Below, in pieces: positions 10,996 through 22,205 of a DNA stretch of 64,000 bases. Below the pieces are notes generated by a model, which saw only the letters and a list, made by a program, of their open reading frames with translations, did no database searches and was not told the DNA's origin. A program made the position numbers and the translations under genes. Within the stretch, counting starts at the first letter, position 1. The number at the start of each line of letters is the position of its first letter. Source of the DNA: Flammulina velutipes (taxonomy: Eukaryota > Basidiomycota > Agaricomycetes > Agaricales > Physalacriaceae); contig CM022368.1 in assembly GCA_011800155.1 (NCBI GenBank), forward strand, positions 1,364,001-1,428,000. The letters are read 5' to 3'.

Positions 10996-11430
10996 CGATA
11001 AAGATTCTCTTCTCATGACTTACATTCATCGAGTAGTCAGGCGCCAACGAACCGAAAGCAAATGATATTCACTCTTGAACTAAGACCCAACTCTTGATAA
11101 GGCAGGGTACGTTACGTTATGTCAAAGAGCGCCGAACAATAAAATGAACCGTAGCATGCGCAGGCGACCCGGAAATTGGTACATATCATATGTACCTTGT
11201 TTTCGCTACTCACCATGAACTTGCAGAGCTCTCTCAACTGATGCTATGTGGCTCCCGATTGGAATTGCTCACTGTCAAAATGCCGTCAAGCCCTTGGGAA
11301 CATTCTACCTCTTCCAGACGCCGTGTCATCTGCCGATGGTGGATGTACATCTCGAAAACGTGCACTGCCAACTCTCATGAACTCCATGACCATCATCTCA
11401 TCTATCTAAGTCTGCGGCACTTTTGGGGGG
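10996..11430. other. Intergenic between copies C and D
   Basis: A 100-codon frame at 11190-11492 overlaps the copy D signal exon in another frame and has no family content. Nothing else seen. Confidence 0.5.
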
Positions 11431-12717
11431 ATGTCGACTCTCGTATTTGTCCTCTTCTTACAATTCTGGCTTATTGCAGCGACCAAGGCTAATATCAGGC
11501 GGCTTTCCGATGTCACATGTCCACCGTCGTATGAATGGGTAAGTACATACGACGGGCTCATCAGCAAGTCTCCCGTAAACTGAATGCACTGATCAGACGT
11601 TCAATTCACTCGGGCAAAGCCCATGCGAAGTGGCGGCATATGCAATGTCCCCATGTTACGCTGGAGAATGTATGTCCTTCTTCCTTCTCCTTCCTGTGTG
11701 GACTGATTCACTGTCCAGTGTTATACGTGAACGCACTTCCTAGCGATGTCCCATACTATACGGGCCCTACTCCGGAAGAGGCAAACATCTGTCGTTGTAC
11801 TTCCGTCTTGTATTCTTTATTCTCTGCGTGTGCAGCGTGTCAAGGAAAGGACTCTGGGAGGTACGCTCATGTTCAACGAACTATTCGATAACTGACTTAC
11901 GTCGACAGCTGGAGTGCTTGGAAGGCCCAGTGCTTATTCCCATACATTTCCGCGTACGATGTACTGTCGCATCCAATCCTTATCGCGTAGTGAAGATTCT
12001 ATAGGTTACCAGCAGGAGTCCCAGAGGGTACCGCTATACCGGCATGGGCCTTTTCGTTCTACGCCGTGAGTAGCATGCAGTTATCAGAACGATGGGGCTA
12101 AGCGTCAATAGGAAAATGATGTTTTCAATGTGACTGCGGTGAAGCTCTTGGCTGATTCCGGTGCATAGCGATTACTTGACCGTCGTGAGAAAGCTAAAAA
12201 TTGGCAGGTCAACCGGACGTAACGCGCAACTCGGATATTCTGCAACAGCGACCCCCAACGAGATCGACTCTTATGAGCAGTACCTCTTCGATGCCAAAAA
12301 CGTACAAGTCCAATTCGCGCGTCGTGGATACTGCCACGAGCATTCCTACCTCCAACACATTTTCTGCCTCGCCCGATGTCAGAGAGAGAGCGTTAACGAC
12401 CGCCGCTTGGGTTGTTATTGGGATCGTGATTTTGCTGGTCATAGGTCTCGCCATTGCCATAATGATCAGGCTACGTCGGTACTATCGACACACTCGAGCT
12501 TATCGAGATCTGCAAAAAGAAGACGGTGTAACGGCAACGAGCGTAAGTACAGTTCATCAAGTCGATGAAGAGCTTAATCGTTTCTCAGCCACTACAGATT
12601 GGGAGAGGAAGTAGACCTGTATTGAGGAATGGCTATTCGCCAGTAGAGTCGGTACTCGACCCAGAGTTGCAATATGTCCCATACAACGCCCAGGCTCAGA
12701 ATCTGAATGGACAATGA
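11431..12717 (+). CDS. Array copy D: Cys-rich single-pass membrane protein
   Basis: Fourth paralogue. MSTLVFVLFLQFWLIAATKA is the signal peptide, then VTCPPSYEW, an intron (11539-11596), NSLGQSPCEVAAYAMSPC, GPTPEEANICRCTSV, YSLFSACAACQ, and VPEGTAIPAWAFSFY. A stalk with RSTLMSSTSSMPKT leads to the helix AAWVVIGIVILLVIGLAIAI and basic RLRRYYRHTR. The final intron (GTAAGT near 12544 to CTCAG near 12590) replaces an early stop with a tail containing PVLRNGYSPVESVLDPELQY and ending NLNGQ-stop. D is closest to A in the GPTPE box and shares the intron pattern of B and C. About 295 residues. It is followed after only 84 bp by the converging CLPTM1 gene. Confidence 0.85.
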
Positions 12718-12801
12718 TATCGATACTATATAATACCAAGTGCCCCGTATACAAGATACCGATGTCTTTACAACTGACAGTAAGATATATTCGTAAGGTA
12801 A

Positions 12802-15406
12802 CTATTTGTCCTTCTTAGTTTCTGTTTTATTCGCGTCGTCCACCCCAACCTGACCGTACTCATTGATACGCTTGGGATCAATCCTGTATATCCAGCGCTA
12901 GAAAAATTTGAGCATATCAAAGACACGAAAACGCGAAGTATACATACTTGGTACAAGAATATGAGAAATACAACATCATCACGGAAGCATGCCAACCTAT
13001 GGAGGAAAGGCATCTTGATACAGAAACTGTAAAATATTGAGCGATAAGCACGATGCGATATACGTGGAACCTTACGCAAAGAGGTCATCGACAACTGTTG
13101 AGAGTGTCTTGAAGATCATAGCTTTCATGGGCATATGGGCGACACTCTGTTCGGATGTTAGCGAAATGTCAAAGATGACCGTGCTGTGGTAGTACCTTGA
13201 GCTTATAGTTGATGATAAGCTGTGGGACGAGTTGCGCCTACAAAGAAAGATGGAATGAGTAAAGCATGAGGAAAATGATGACAAGCTTACAAATCCAAAC
13301 ATGTATACGAACGATGTGAGCGTCGAGATGGTAAAGCTGTACCAGCCACGATGGGATTCGTAGAGGAGTGAGTAGACCGTGTATCCCATCAACAAGGGGA
13401 TGGCGGCCCAGGACACGTATCGGAAGGCAAGCTTATCGTATCTTTAGGCACTGTAAGCAACATGGGAATGAAGGAAGATGATTCACTAACTCTTGTGTTT
13501 TCTTCTCGTCTTCGCTAAGGACATGCTTGTCTTTGATATCCACTTTATATGGTAACCATCCTCCCTGGGACGGCACAATAGCGATGTCGACGGCTTTGGT
13601 TATCTAACCCAACCAAGTGAGTTGAGAGCTACGAAGCGTATATCTCGCTTACCTTCCACGCCTCTACAAGCACGCCCATGCCTGATCCCAAAAGAATCAT
13701 CCAGCTGGTGTTCTCGTTGTTATCGATAAGATAGAGTAAAACGACGATTTGCACAAAAACGTTGGTGACGATGGTCCTGACTGAAACGCCAACCATCTCC
13801 TTCTTCTCACGCCAGTGAGATACATCGCTTTTGAAGGCAAGCATCTCGAATCTACAATCAATTTAGATGGCGCGGTCAACGGGAAGGATGCCGACTTACA
13901 GCATATGAAGAATACTGACGAGAGCCGTCAGTGCGAGGAAGTAGGGATTGGTCTCCAGCAGCATTCGTTTGATCTCGTCCATCTCGGCGACACCTGCGCC
14001 TCCTTGTTGCTTCACGGCCTCCTTGAACCCGTGCGTCATAGAGGCAAAGAGCTGGAATTTCATGTACGACATGGGTTGGAAGGTGAACTGGACAGGGAGG
14101 GAAGTGGTGGATGAGTTGACTTCGACATAATGTTCGCGAAGATGCCAGAATTCGTTGGGAAACACGATTGGTTTGTAAACACCTTCGATAGCCTATATCA
14201 GCGAGAGACATACCAGATTGAAGATATCAAAGTACCTTTCGTTCCGGTTTCATCTCTTACACCAGGGACAAGGTGGACATCTGACGAATCGCTTTAGTAG
14301 AGCACGAATGAAATTGTGTTATTACTTACGGTCCTGAATGGGAGGTGGCAAAGCGGAGTATGCCAATGGATTGCCGTCAGACACCAATGCCAAAGTGATG
14401 TTCTAGAAGGACTGGTGAATAAAATAAACCCCATTCCACGAGAGAACTCAACATACGCTATGCCAATATGGCATGATGACATCTTCCTCCTGTTATTCGC
14501 CTGTAAGAATGAAGAAGGTTCGAGGGAAAGGGTACAGACTTCTTCTTCCTCTTCAGTAGCATCTTCGGCATTGCCCAACAGGTTCTTCTGCTTCCTAATC
14601 TTGGGACGAGGGAGGTAAGGTGTGAGAACTATATTGCCATTGTTAGGTGTTTTGTCGTACAAGCGCAGTCGACACGTACGTTTACGAATGTGGTGCAAGT
14701 CGTCCGGGTTGAAGGATTTACTCCCTGGGTCGAGAGATGCGCCGTTCTTCAAAAGGAACACATCCGCCCACAGCGAGCCGTTATTCTTGACGGTCTAACG
14801 CAGAGTTGTGAACTTCAAGGAAATAACGTTCAGAGCTGGGTCTTACTTGAGGAAAGTCGACGACGTATTCAATGGTTCGATGATCGTTGTAATCTCCAAA
14901 CTTGATATTGTCCCAGACAAAGTGAGGTAGATCGGAGTCTTTCTGCGACCATTGCTTGGAGAATGCATCTGGCCGAGGAGACGTGGTCAAGTAAACATGC
15001 ATGGATAGCTCTTCTCCAAGGGGCCATGCCAGAGATGCATGCTTGGGGGGTAACGCCCAGGGATTGACTGCCTCGGTGTTGACGCTTTGTGGACCATTCC
15101 TTGACACGGCGACCGGCTGTTGGTCAGCGGCTGGCTTTGTTGAAGAAAAGAACTTGGTGGCTAATAAGGTGTAAGGAAACGTTATTGAGACATTCATGTG
15201 ACACGAACCAAGCTGTGAGATGGCCCAGAACATGAACATTTGCTAAATATGGTTTTCAGTACGGACTGTCGACTATGATCTGGGGGAGGACCCACCTGGG
15301 CAATGCTCATTATCCTTGCATAACCACTTTGTTCTGGTTCACCGTTGCCATTGGCGGGGGCAGAGGCAGGAGCGGCGACGCCTGCTGGCTGAGCAGGAGT
15401 AGACAT
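12802..15406 (-). CDS. CLPTM1: CLPTM1 family multi-pass membrane protein
   Basis: Homologue of cleft lip and palate transmembrane protein 1. The family is ER membrane-located, and the animal paralogue CLPTM1L is reported to scramble glucosaminyl-PI in GPI synthesis; the role of the fungal protein is inferred. Starts MSTPAQPAG. Visible family features include the luminal motif AWPLGEELSMHVYLTTSP, FLLKNGASLDPGS, then several hydrophobic helices in the C-terminal half (FVQIVVLLYLIDN, RYVSWAAIPLLMGYTVYSLL) and the hallmark LVPQLIINYKLKSVAHMPMK and RWIYRIDPKRINEYG before the basic end KTETKKDK. About ten introns. Divergent from CHMP7 across 147 bp. Confidence 0.93.
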
Positions 15407-15553
15407 GTCGAACAGACAAGTCAAGAAGACTTTTCAAAGGTTTGATAGCACGCAACTCGGAATCGGCTATTCCGGGCCGTCCCCTGAAGCCTCATTTGAA
15501 ATGCGCCTTGTTTAGATCGTTTGTTCTTGACCTCAACCACGACGACATTCACG

Positions 15554-17139
15554 ATGCCTCACGACTACCCCCACCTCAAGCTCCCCACGTACAGTGTGGC
15601 AACTCGCTCACGACTGCAGGCTCTGTACTCGGATATCTCTCGCCAGAAAGTATCAAATCCCGCAGCCTTTCACGCCAACGTGGAATGGTGGCGAAAGACA
15701 TTAGAGAGCTTCGTGTCGGAAGGCCTGCAGACAGACAGACTTGTCCTTCACGCCTCTAGATCTCTGGCCGATACCCTCAGGGTGGATGGCGTGGGGAAGC
15801 CATTAGGACTGAGCACCGTCGTCGTAAGTGCCTTCGGCCTTCACGCGTTTTACACCTCCCTCACTTAGTTTTCGCCCTAGCGAAGACTGAACTCTTACAA
15901 CCCCCGCCAAATTCATCTTCTCCGCCAGCTTTAATACCCAAATCTGCGTTCTACTCTCTAACCCAATCCATCTACGCACGCTCTTCGATACTGGCAACAT
16001 TGCCCTCTCTCATCGCATCTTACCTCATAGCGAAACCTCTTTGGTGGACTCTGGAGCAAATAGGTATAGTGGGCCAGGACGGAATCTTTTCTACTGGAGA
16101 TGATACTGCTCGAAACAAGTGGCAAGGAGACTACGTTGTCATTCAATTGCTAGAGCGTGCTGCCGACAACGTAGTGGCTGCCTACGAAAGCAAAGCATCT
16201 GGTCCCGGTGATGCCTTGTACACGGTTGATATGTTCCGAGAGGAATTTGCATCTTGCCTCGGCCTCCCAGACAACGCATCTATGAGCCGCTTAGACGCTG
16301 ATGTACTGCTGAAGTACTTGGAGCGGGATAGGAACAATGTGGTCTGTGAGAAAGAGGTACTGTCCGTTTAGTATTTACGCATTTGACCTTTGTAACCGCG
16401 TTTAGGTCATCAAATTCGTGTCCGCAGGTGCTTCAATTACAGCTGTTGACAAGGGCATCGTGGAGTTGAAAGCCGCCGTATCCAACATGCATGCGCAAGT
16501 TGAAAGCTTGCACCGCAAGGTGGATAAGTCAGTATACCACACTCATTTACGGGTCTATAAGTTGACTTCATGGTACAGCTTAACCGAGAAAGCTTCGGAA
16601 GCGCTGAAACTCAAGCGCAAACCTTTGGCTCTCAACCACATTCGTAGTCGCAAGTCAGTCCAAGGCTTGCTCGATAAACGACTGGGGGCCCTCGAAAATC
16701 TAGAGAGCACCTTGCTGACGGTGGAGGCAGCCGCCAGTGACATCGAGGTGAGCAAGACGAACGTTCTCGGATTTCTCTGACAACAATTTGGAAGATCATG
16801 GCATTGTACGCTCAATCCACCGCAACCCTCAAAACAATTCTATCACATCCGTCATTACAACGAGATACTATAGACGCGACCATGGATGCCTTAGCGGACG
16901 CCAACGCAGATGCAAAAGATATCGATGAAACGATCCGCAACGGAGCTACTATTGCAAGTGGAGATCCCTACGATGATGCGGAGTTAGAGGAAGAATTGCA
17001 ACACCTGCTACGCGAGAAGGAGGAAGAGAGTATCAAGGGATTGCAGGACAAGATGGATAAACATACAGTGCCATCGCACCTTCCGAGTAGCCTACCGGAA
17101 GTACAAACAGAGCAGAGAACTGTCCCAATTCCCGTGTAA
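15554..17139 (+). CDS. CHMP7: CHMP7-like ESCRT-III protein (Snf7 family)
   Basis: ESCRT-III subunit of the Chm7/CHMP7 type, which in other eukaryotes recruits ESCRT-III to the nuclear envelope and ER. Residues 1 to about 190 match the N-terminal winged-helix-like part (PHLKLPTYSVATRSRLQALY). The C-terminal half is the coiled-coil Snf7 domain (LTEKASEALKLKRKPLALNH, ENLESTLLTVEAAASDIE), ending in an acidic region with DDAELEEELQHLL that could include a MIM. The first splice acceptor near 15885 is uncertain; joining to TELLQPPPN keeps the frame. Stop at 17137-17139. Confidence 0.88.
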
Positions 17140-17304
17140 TGTTAACTGTCGACAATTGGACTTCTAGGCCATTGATGCTTGCAGTCATGCAACTTAAGGA
17201 TGAAAGGTTCGAGACAAATGTTTGACAGTGATCCGTTATACACAGTTGAGAGAGATGCGTGTAAAATACAACAACTTGCATATGTTTGGCAGTTTAATCA
17301 TGGT

Positions 17305-17702
17305 TTACTTCTGGATTCCAACAGCGTTCTTGGCTTTGTCAAGGAGCGATTGCTGAGAAATATGAGAATGTGTGACGCCAGGGAAAAGATTAACTTACAT
17401 CGTTCTGGTTGGAGTTGCTGCTCACAGCATCGCCGGCCTTCTGGGTGCCAGACTTGTTGCTCTGATGGAATATTAGACAACGAGTAGAGGTGAAGTATCG
17501 CGACATACCTCGGGTTGGAGAGTGGAAGAGATGGAGTCAGAGACGCCTTTGACGTTGTCACCAGCGCGCTCAGTGGTCGACTTCTGTTGGTCGGGCTAGA
17601 TAAACGAATGGTTAGAGTTGTGATTACCTGGGTCTATTAAAGTCATACCTTCAAAGCAGACGTGGCTTTGTCGGTGAAGGATTGGCGACCAGTGTCAGAC
17701 AT
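17305..17702 (-). CDS. HSP12/HSP9-type small stress protein
   Basis: Small hydrophilic membrane-associated stress protein of the fungal HSP9/HSP12 family, typically induced by heat, osmotic stress or stationary phase. MSDTGRQSFTDKATSALK matches the family start; PDQQKSTTERAGDNVKGVSD follows after an intron. The spliced C-terminus reads QSLLDKAKNAVGIQK-stop. Three short introns give about 90 residues, a normal length. Upstream (higher coordinates) are a clear TATAAAAG and a cluster of TGACG elements, fitting strong inducible expression. Confidence 0.9.
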
Positions 17703-17781
17703 GTTTAAGAAGGTTGGTTGAATGGGGAGTAGGTGGTAAGATGAATGGGGAGGTTGGGTGTCTCACCATCTTGTCTGGCTG

Positions 17782-17789
17782 CTTTTATA
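17782..17789 (-). promoter_or_regulatory. TATA box of the HSP12-like gene
   Basis: TATAAAAG on the minus strand, about 80 bp before the ATG. It is a full consensus match. Confidence 0.65.
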
Positions 17790-17807
17790 CTGGGATATTC
17801 ACTGTCG

Positions 17808-17867
17808 TGACGTAGCACCTGACGCTTGCGGTGCTGGTCGAGTGACGGCGCTGACGGAACGGTGACG
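17808..17867 (-). promoter_or_regulatory. Cluster of five TGACG half-sites upstream of the HSP12-like gene
   Basis: TGACG occurs at 17808, 17820, 17843, 17852 and 17863, all in the same orientation, immediately upstream of the TATA box. Start-to-start spacing is 12, 23, 9 and 11 bp, close to whole helical turns. TGACG is the ATF/CREB half-site; the stress bZIP Atf1/Sko1 class is the inferred binder. Confidence 0.5.
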
Positions 17868-19346
17868 CATATCTTGCGATGCGCCATCGATTTCAATCGG
17901 GGCCGGATCGGTAGAATGAGTGCTTTGACCTCAGTTCACCTGAGCAAGGCGTAAGAAGGGTTGTTCGAACAAGATGTTTGTGCTCACATGTCCAGCGTCT
18001 AGCGCGCATTACCTCCCTTCCTATACGCGATTGAATCGATAGTATGGCCACACTTATAGTGCATTTGCAGGTGCAAGCAACTCACGAACGAAGGGTGTGT
18101 GTGACACGACTTTTGTTCTCTGTAAAATGGGCGATCACCGCAGAAAGCCTACGTTGTAAGCATCGTTTCGCCACCGTGACCATGAGTTATATTTATGACA
18201 CAAGTCTCATACTGTGGAGCAACTGTCAAATAATATGCGCACAGACATTGCTAGTTTGACCTAGTACATGCTTTCTGTCAGTATGGAAGCCTTTGCTTCG
18301 AAGTGGCGCTCACCCACAGGCACCTGAGCTCTTATCTCGAAATTTTATCCATCTGAGAGCCTTTCTTATGTCGGAACTGTGTGAAGTTCTGGCTCTTGCC
18401 CTCTAGAGTGCCGACCTTGCTTTGACAGACATTTCTTCAAATTACTTCCTGGGCAGTGAAAACGATCCTCCCAGTCGCCGTGTGTCCACGCGAGTCCAAC
18501 GGTACCTACAACTCCGTCAGCTGGTATTCTGAAGGCAGTCTAAATGCTTACTGGCATGACGTTTCGCTGTACCTAGCAACAGGCTGAAAACGATAGTGTT
18601 TCTGGTTGCTAGTGCGAGTCGCCCACTGCGAGTAGGCAAAGAGACAGTGGCGAAGGCAAAGGATTAGCATTATTTGGCCCTAGGGAGATGAGCGAGTCAT
18701 TAAACACGCCAGGACTAGATGCCATCATGTCGAGTACTTGTATGGGCGTCAGCTTTTATCTCGACCTGACCCCCAGAAGACATCTCAATGAAGAGAGGGC
18801 CAAAGTCAGCCAATCTGAGAAAGTCCATCAGTAGTTCCCGGGACTTTCGACTGCTTTTGTAAGTGCCTACGGGGGAAAATATCTAGTAGCAAAGCCTGAG
18901 CCTTTTCACATGCTGTAGAAACGCCTGTAATATGTTTCCCATTAGGTGATGCGCACTGATGCACACGCGCGGCACGTATTTCTACAGCCCACAACGATGT
19001 CGCTATCACGCTCCTGCCTCCAGATGGACAAAGAAAACCAGCAGCCAGAGACCAAGATTCAAGTGAGTAGGCAGTTTGAGTTCTGGACGGGGTCGACAAA
19101 TTTGTAAGACCAGCTCATGATAGAGCTCTCTTCATAGACGAGGGTGTCGAAGGCGTCAGTACTTGACGTCGTCGATAAAAGATGGTGAAAGCACTGAGCG
19201 GCACAAGATCGGCATGGCCCAGGGATCTCAATCAAACATCATCACGTGTGTTTCGCAAACACGATCGAAATAATTTCTTCAACATTGGACTCTCCCCATT
19301 CTCTTCTGACGATTCTTTGCGACACCTTCTGAATGCTCTCTCTTCA

Positions 19347-20460
19347 ATGTTAACTCACAGAGGCTTCTCTGCGTGGATTGTCGCGAACGGGAAACCGCTC
19401 CCGGAACACTTAGTGGCAGTGGACGAAGTTAAGCATCAAGTATCTTGCTGGATTCCTAGTGAAACGAACCAGGCAAGTTGTACGTCCATCATCCTAATGC
19501 TATCTTATATTTCCGCAGGCATTTGCTGTATACTGGCAGGATTACGACAGTGGGATTGATACATGCTCCTTCATAACTCTGGACGGTTTCACCGTGCCCG
19601 GGCGATTTCTTTTTGGCACCGGAAGCACGTATAGGTCCGGAGTTCGATCTTCTAAGGATACCGAGAAGTCTTTCGTATTCCAGCAACTCTCGAAAGAACA
19701 GGCCGGTACGTCCGATCCCAGAATACTGCATGTGGCGTAGATAATCATCGTTGCGTGTACATTAGGCTCAAACCCCATGATGATGAGGAAAGACGTCGGT
19801 ATGATAACGCTGCGGATAAAGCGGGTCAGCCGTGTCTCTAGCCGTCCCGCGAATACTCTTCAGTCCATTCCGCCACCGCCACCTAGGTCACCAGGCGAAA
19901 TGCAAATAAGGTATTAACAATCTTTCGCTTCTTCACCCACAATGTTAATCAATATACAGTTATGGAAAAGAGGTTTCTACTTTCCAACAACACGACAACA
20001 CCTGGACGGTCAAGGCGTACGAAGGCAGAGCCGAAAATACAAAGCCAAGCACATACGTATCATTCGTATTTAGATATCGTAGCCGCGGTGAGCTCTTCGT
20101 TAATTAGTCATCCACATTGTACTGATTTCATGGTCAGAATTTCTCATCTCGCAAGGCATAATGCCCGCTCCGGATCCCCAGCCACTTACACGAGAATCCA
20201 GCAGCACCAGTGTCGGCACATCACCAATGCGGCGTGTCACTAGTGCTCCTGTGGATCCCAGCAGTTTTATCTCTTCGCCTAGCCCTCCTTCGTCGACCCC
20301 GGAAAGTTCACCACTTCGCAGCTCTCCACTCGTTCTCTCATCCCCGCCATCTCTTCAATCACCTCAACTTGAGGCCTCAGAGCCTCAACTTGAACTCGAA
20401 CCTCATCGCCCTGCCAAAGTCAATTTGTATAAGGCATGTGCGACTCGTCTTCTATTCTAG
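19347..20460 (+). CDS. DUF7918 domain protein
   Basis: Agaricomycete-typical protein of unknown function. Translation from MLTHRGFSAWIVANGKPLPE matches the usual domain start, so this ATG was preferred to upstream in-frame codons (the frame is open from 19182). The domain continues with VSCWIPSETNQ, AFAVYWQDYDSG, FLFGTGSTYRSGVR, RKDVGMITLRIKRVSRV, and ends VSFVFRYRSRE-FLISQGIMP. A Ser/Pro-rich low-complexity C-terminus follows. Intron 1 has a GC donor (CAG|GCAAGT); the others are GT..AG. The 3' end is uncertain: an alternative short intron near 20418 would extend it. Confidence 0.8.
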
Positions 20461-20984
20461 ACATATACCAACCCATCGAACTTACAGGATTCTCGTCGTC
20501 CAAACGTAGCCTCACGCAGGATCGTGTCTATGAAGGAAGCACCATACAAACCTACTGGAGGACCTGGCCAGGGTCTCATTCGCTTCATATGATGCCTAAA
20601 GCCCCGAATTGGAGGATATGGACGATAGCTTTCCATCTGGCATTCTTTCTTATTAGCCATCTATCTCGCTTGTTTGTTTTGCTTTTTTCGCTGTTTTGTT
20701 TTGCTTTTTTCGTTGCTTTGTTTCGCTTGTTTCGCTGTCGTTTTGCTGTCTTGTTTGCATATGGTAGTCGTCGATAGTGATATCTGTATATGAAAATAAA
20801 ATGTTCTCTATATGTCCAAAATGAACGTGTGCAGCCGTATTTATAGTTTTAGGACTTGATAAACTCAGTTCAAGTCTTGTGGGTGGCGCAAGTTGGGCGT
20901 AAGGATCACCTGACCCCAGGTTCGATCGTGATTTCAACTTGAACTTGACTTCCATTTTCCAAGGGTTCCGTCAAGCCATTGAAG
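20461..20984. other. Intergenic between the DUF7918 and metaxin genes
   Basis: Holds a pyrimidine-rich degenerate repeat (20664-20759) and otherwise nothing. The hydrophobic frame across it is a product of the T-rich repeat. Confidence 0.5.
20664..20759. repeat. T-rich degenerate tandem repeat (units like TTTTGCTTTTTTCG)
   Basis: About 95 bp almost free of A on this strand, built of variants of TGTTTTGCTTTTTTCGCTG and TTTCGCTTG. Likely replication-slippage sequence in a 3' region. Confidence 0.6.
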
Positions 20985-22085
20985 ATGGAGGGACACCAGC
21001 CGGCCTTGCATATATGGCCATCGAAATGGGGACTTCCTTCTTTCGAGCCTCTTTGCTTAGCAGCCGTTTTACATCTTCAACTGACGTTTCGCGGAAAGTA
21101 TTCAATATTTGAATGCACGTCTTCGGAATCTTCTCCTACGGGTAGGTCGGTGTTCTTTTAATTTGTTTTAAAGCAATACTGATAGCTACGAAAGGCACTC
21201 TACCAACCCTTGTTCATAAGACACGGAAGATCGCGCCGCTCTCAGCACTGCTGAAATACGATTTTGTCACGAAGGAGCAGAATGAACTCGGCCCCTTGAA
21301 TATGTCATTGAGCTCTGCGGAGCGCTCTCAAAGTACGGCATGGTGCAGCCATGTTGAGACCAATTTGGGTGATCTCGTAGTACGTGTTGACCACTACCCG
21401 TCCAGGCTGATTATGAATACCTTTCTTAGGCGCACATGCTATTCGCACAAGACGCCAACTGGCGTGAGATGACCTATCCCGCCCTGGTCGAAATGTACTC
21501 AATACCTCAGCGGTATTACGCCCCCGGCCGCCTTCGCAACTCGTACAAACCTCGTCTGGAAGCAGCAGAATTATGGGTCAACATCGGAGAGGAGATAAAT
21601 GCCAAAGAGTCATCATTCAGGCCAACCGAAAAGCCTGAGAAGAATGCCAACCACCACGACCGCTTTTTACGCGTGTTTGAGCGTGAAAAGGCGGGTTTTT
21701 CCGCTGAATGTTCGTGTCTTCCCAGTTGACAAATCGTCAGGTCTTGGAGAAAGCCCGCTCTATCTTGGAGATGTATGCCCGGCTACTAGGTCAACAAACC
21801 TTCTTCTACGGCGATAGGTACTCGAACCACTTTGCTCTGCGAGGCGTCAATAATTTATTTGTCAGACTCACAAACCTCGACGTGCTTGTAGCAGCTCACA
21901 TACTCATCATGATTCGGCCGAATTATCCTGATAATCTGATTTCAGAACTAACCAAGAGCTCTTTTCCCCTTCTCGTTAATCATGCAGAAAGAGTGTACTC
22001 CGAGGCATTTCCGGAAGGACAATCTCTTGTGCCGACTTCACAGCAGACTTTCTCCCTAACTTCCTTGCTACCTCGTCTTTTTTGA
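20985..22085 (+). CDS. Metaxin-like mitochondrial outer-membrane protein (SAM complex)
   Basis: Homologue of metaxin/Sam37, a GST-fold subunit of the sorting and assembly machinery that inserts beta-barrel proteins in the mitochondrial outer membrane. MEGHQPALHIWPSKWGLPSF is the family opening (Trp-Pro-x-x-Trp-Gly-Leu-Pro-Ser). GTLPTLVHKT follows an intron, then IPQRYYAPGRLRNSYKPRLE and, in the GST-C part, LEKARSILEMYARLLGQQTF and LTNLDVLVAAHILIM. Upstream TTG is not a credible start. The intron before VLEKARS is placed at GTGTTT (about 21674) to CCCAG/TCAG; this edge is less sure. Confidence 0.85.
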
Positions 22086-22205
22086 TAGTGTACTGCTTGC
22101 TACCAATAATATGAGAGCCTTTTGCCAGAGGACCATCATTTTGCCGAGCACAATTAAAGGCACCGGCATTTGACCGGCCCTTGCATCCGCCTTCCTACTT
22201 CCATC

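Larger units (their letters stand above)
17703..19346. other. Long intergenic between the HSP12-like and DUF7918 genes
   Basis: Its left 270 bp is the HSP12-like promoter (TATA, TGACG cluster, 12-bp palindrome at 17961). From about 18000 to 19340 no gene could be supported. Frames at 18806-19099 (-) and 19182-19346 (+) lack family content; the latter is the in-frame 5' extension of the DUF7918 gene. Confidence 0.5.

Noticed and set aside
11190..11492. 100-codon plus-strand frame upstream of array copy D
   Set aside because: Overlaps the copy D signal exon in another frame and has no recognisable domain.
18806..19099. 97-codon minus-strand frame
   Set aside because: No family content, composition like random translation, and no splice partners.
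20436..20777. 113-codon hydrophobic frame resembling a membrane protein
   Set aside because: Hydrophobicity comes from translation of the T-rich repeat; there is no start context and it overlaps the DUF7918 3' end.
20880..20935. tRNA-like A box (TGGCGCAAGTTGG) and B box (GGTTCGA)
   Set aside because: The spacing between the boxes is too short, the B box lacks the usual TCC end, and no acceptor-stem pairing is visible.
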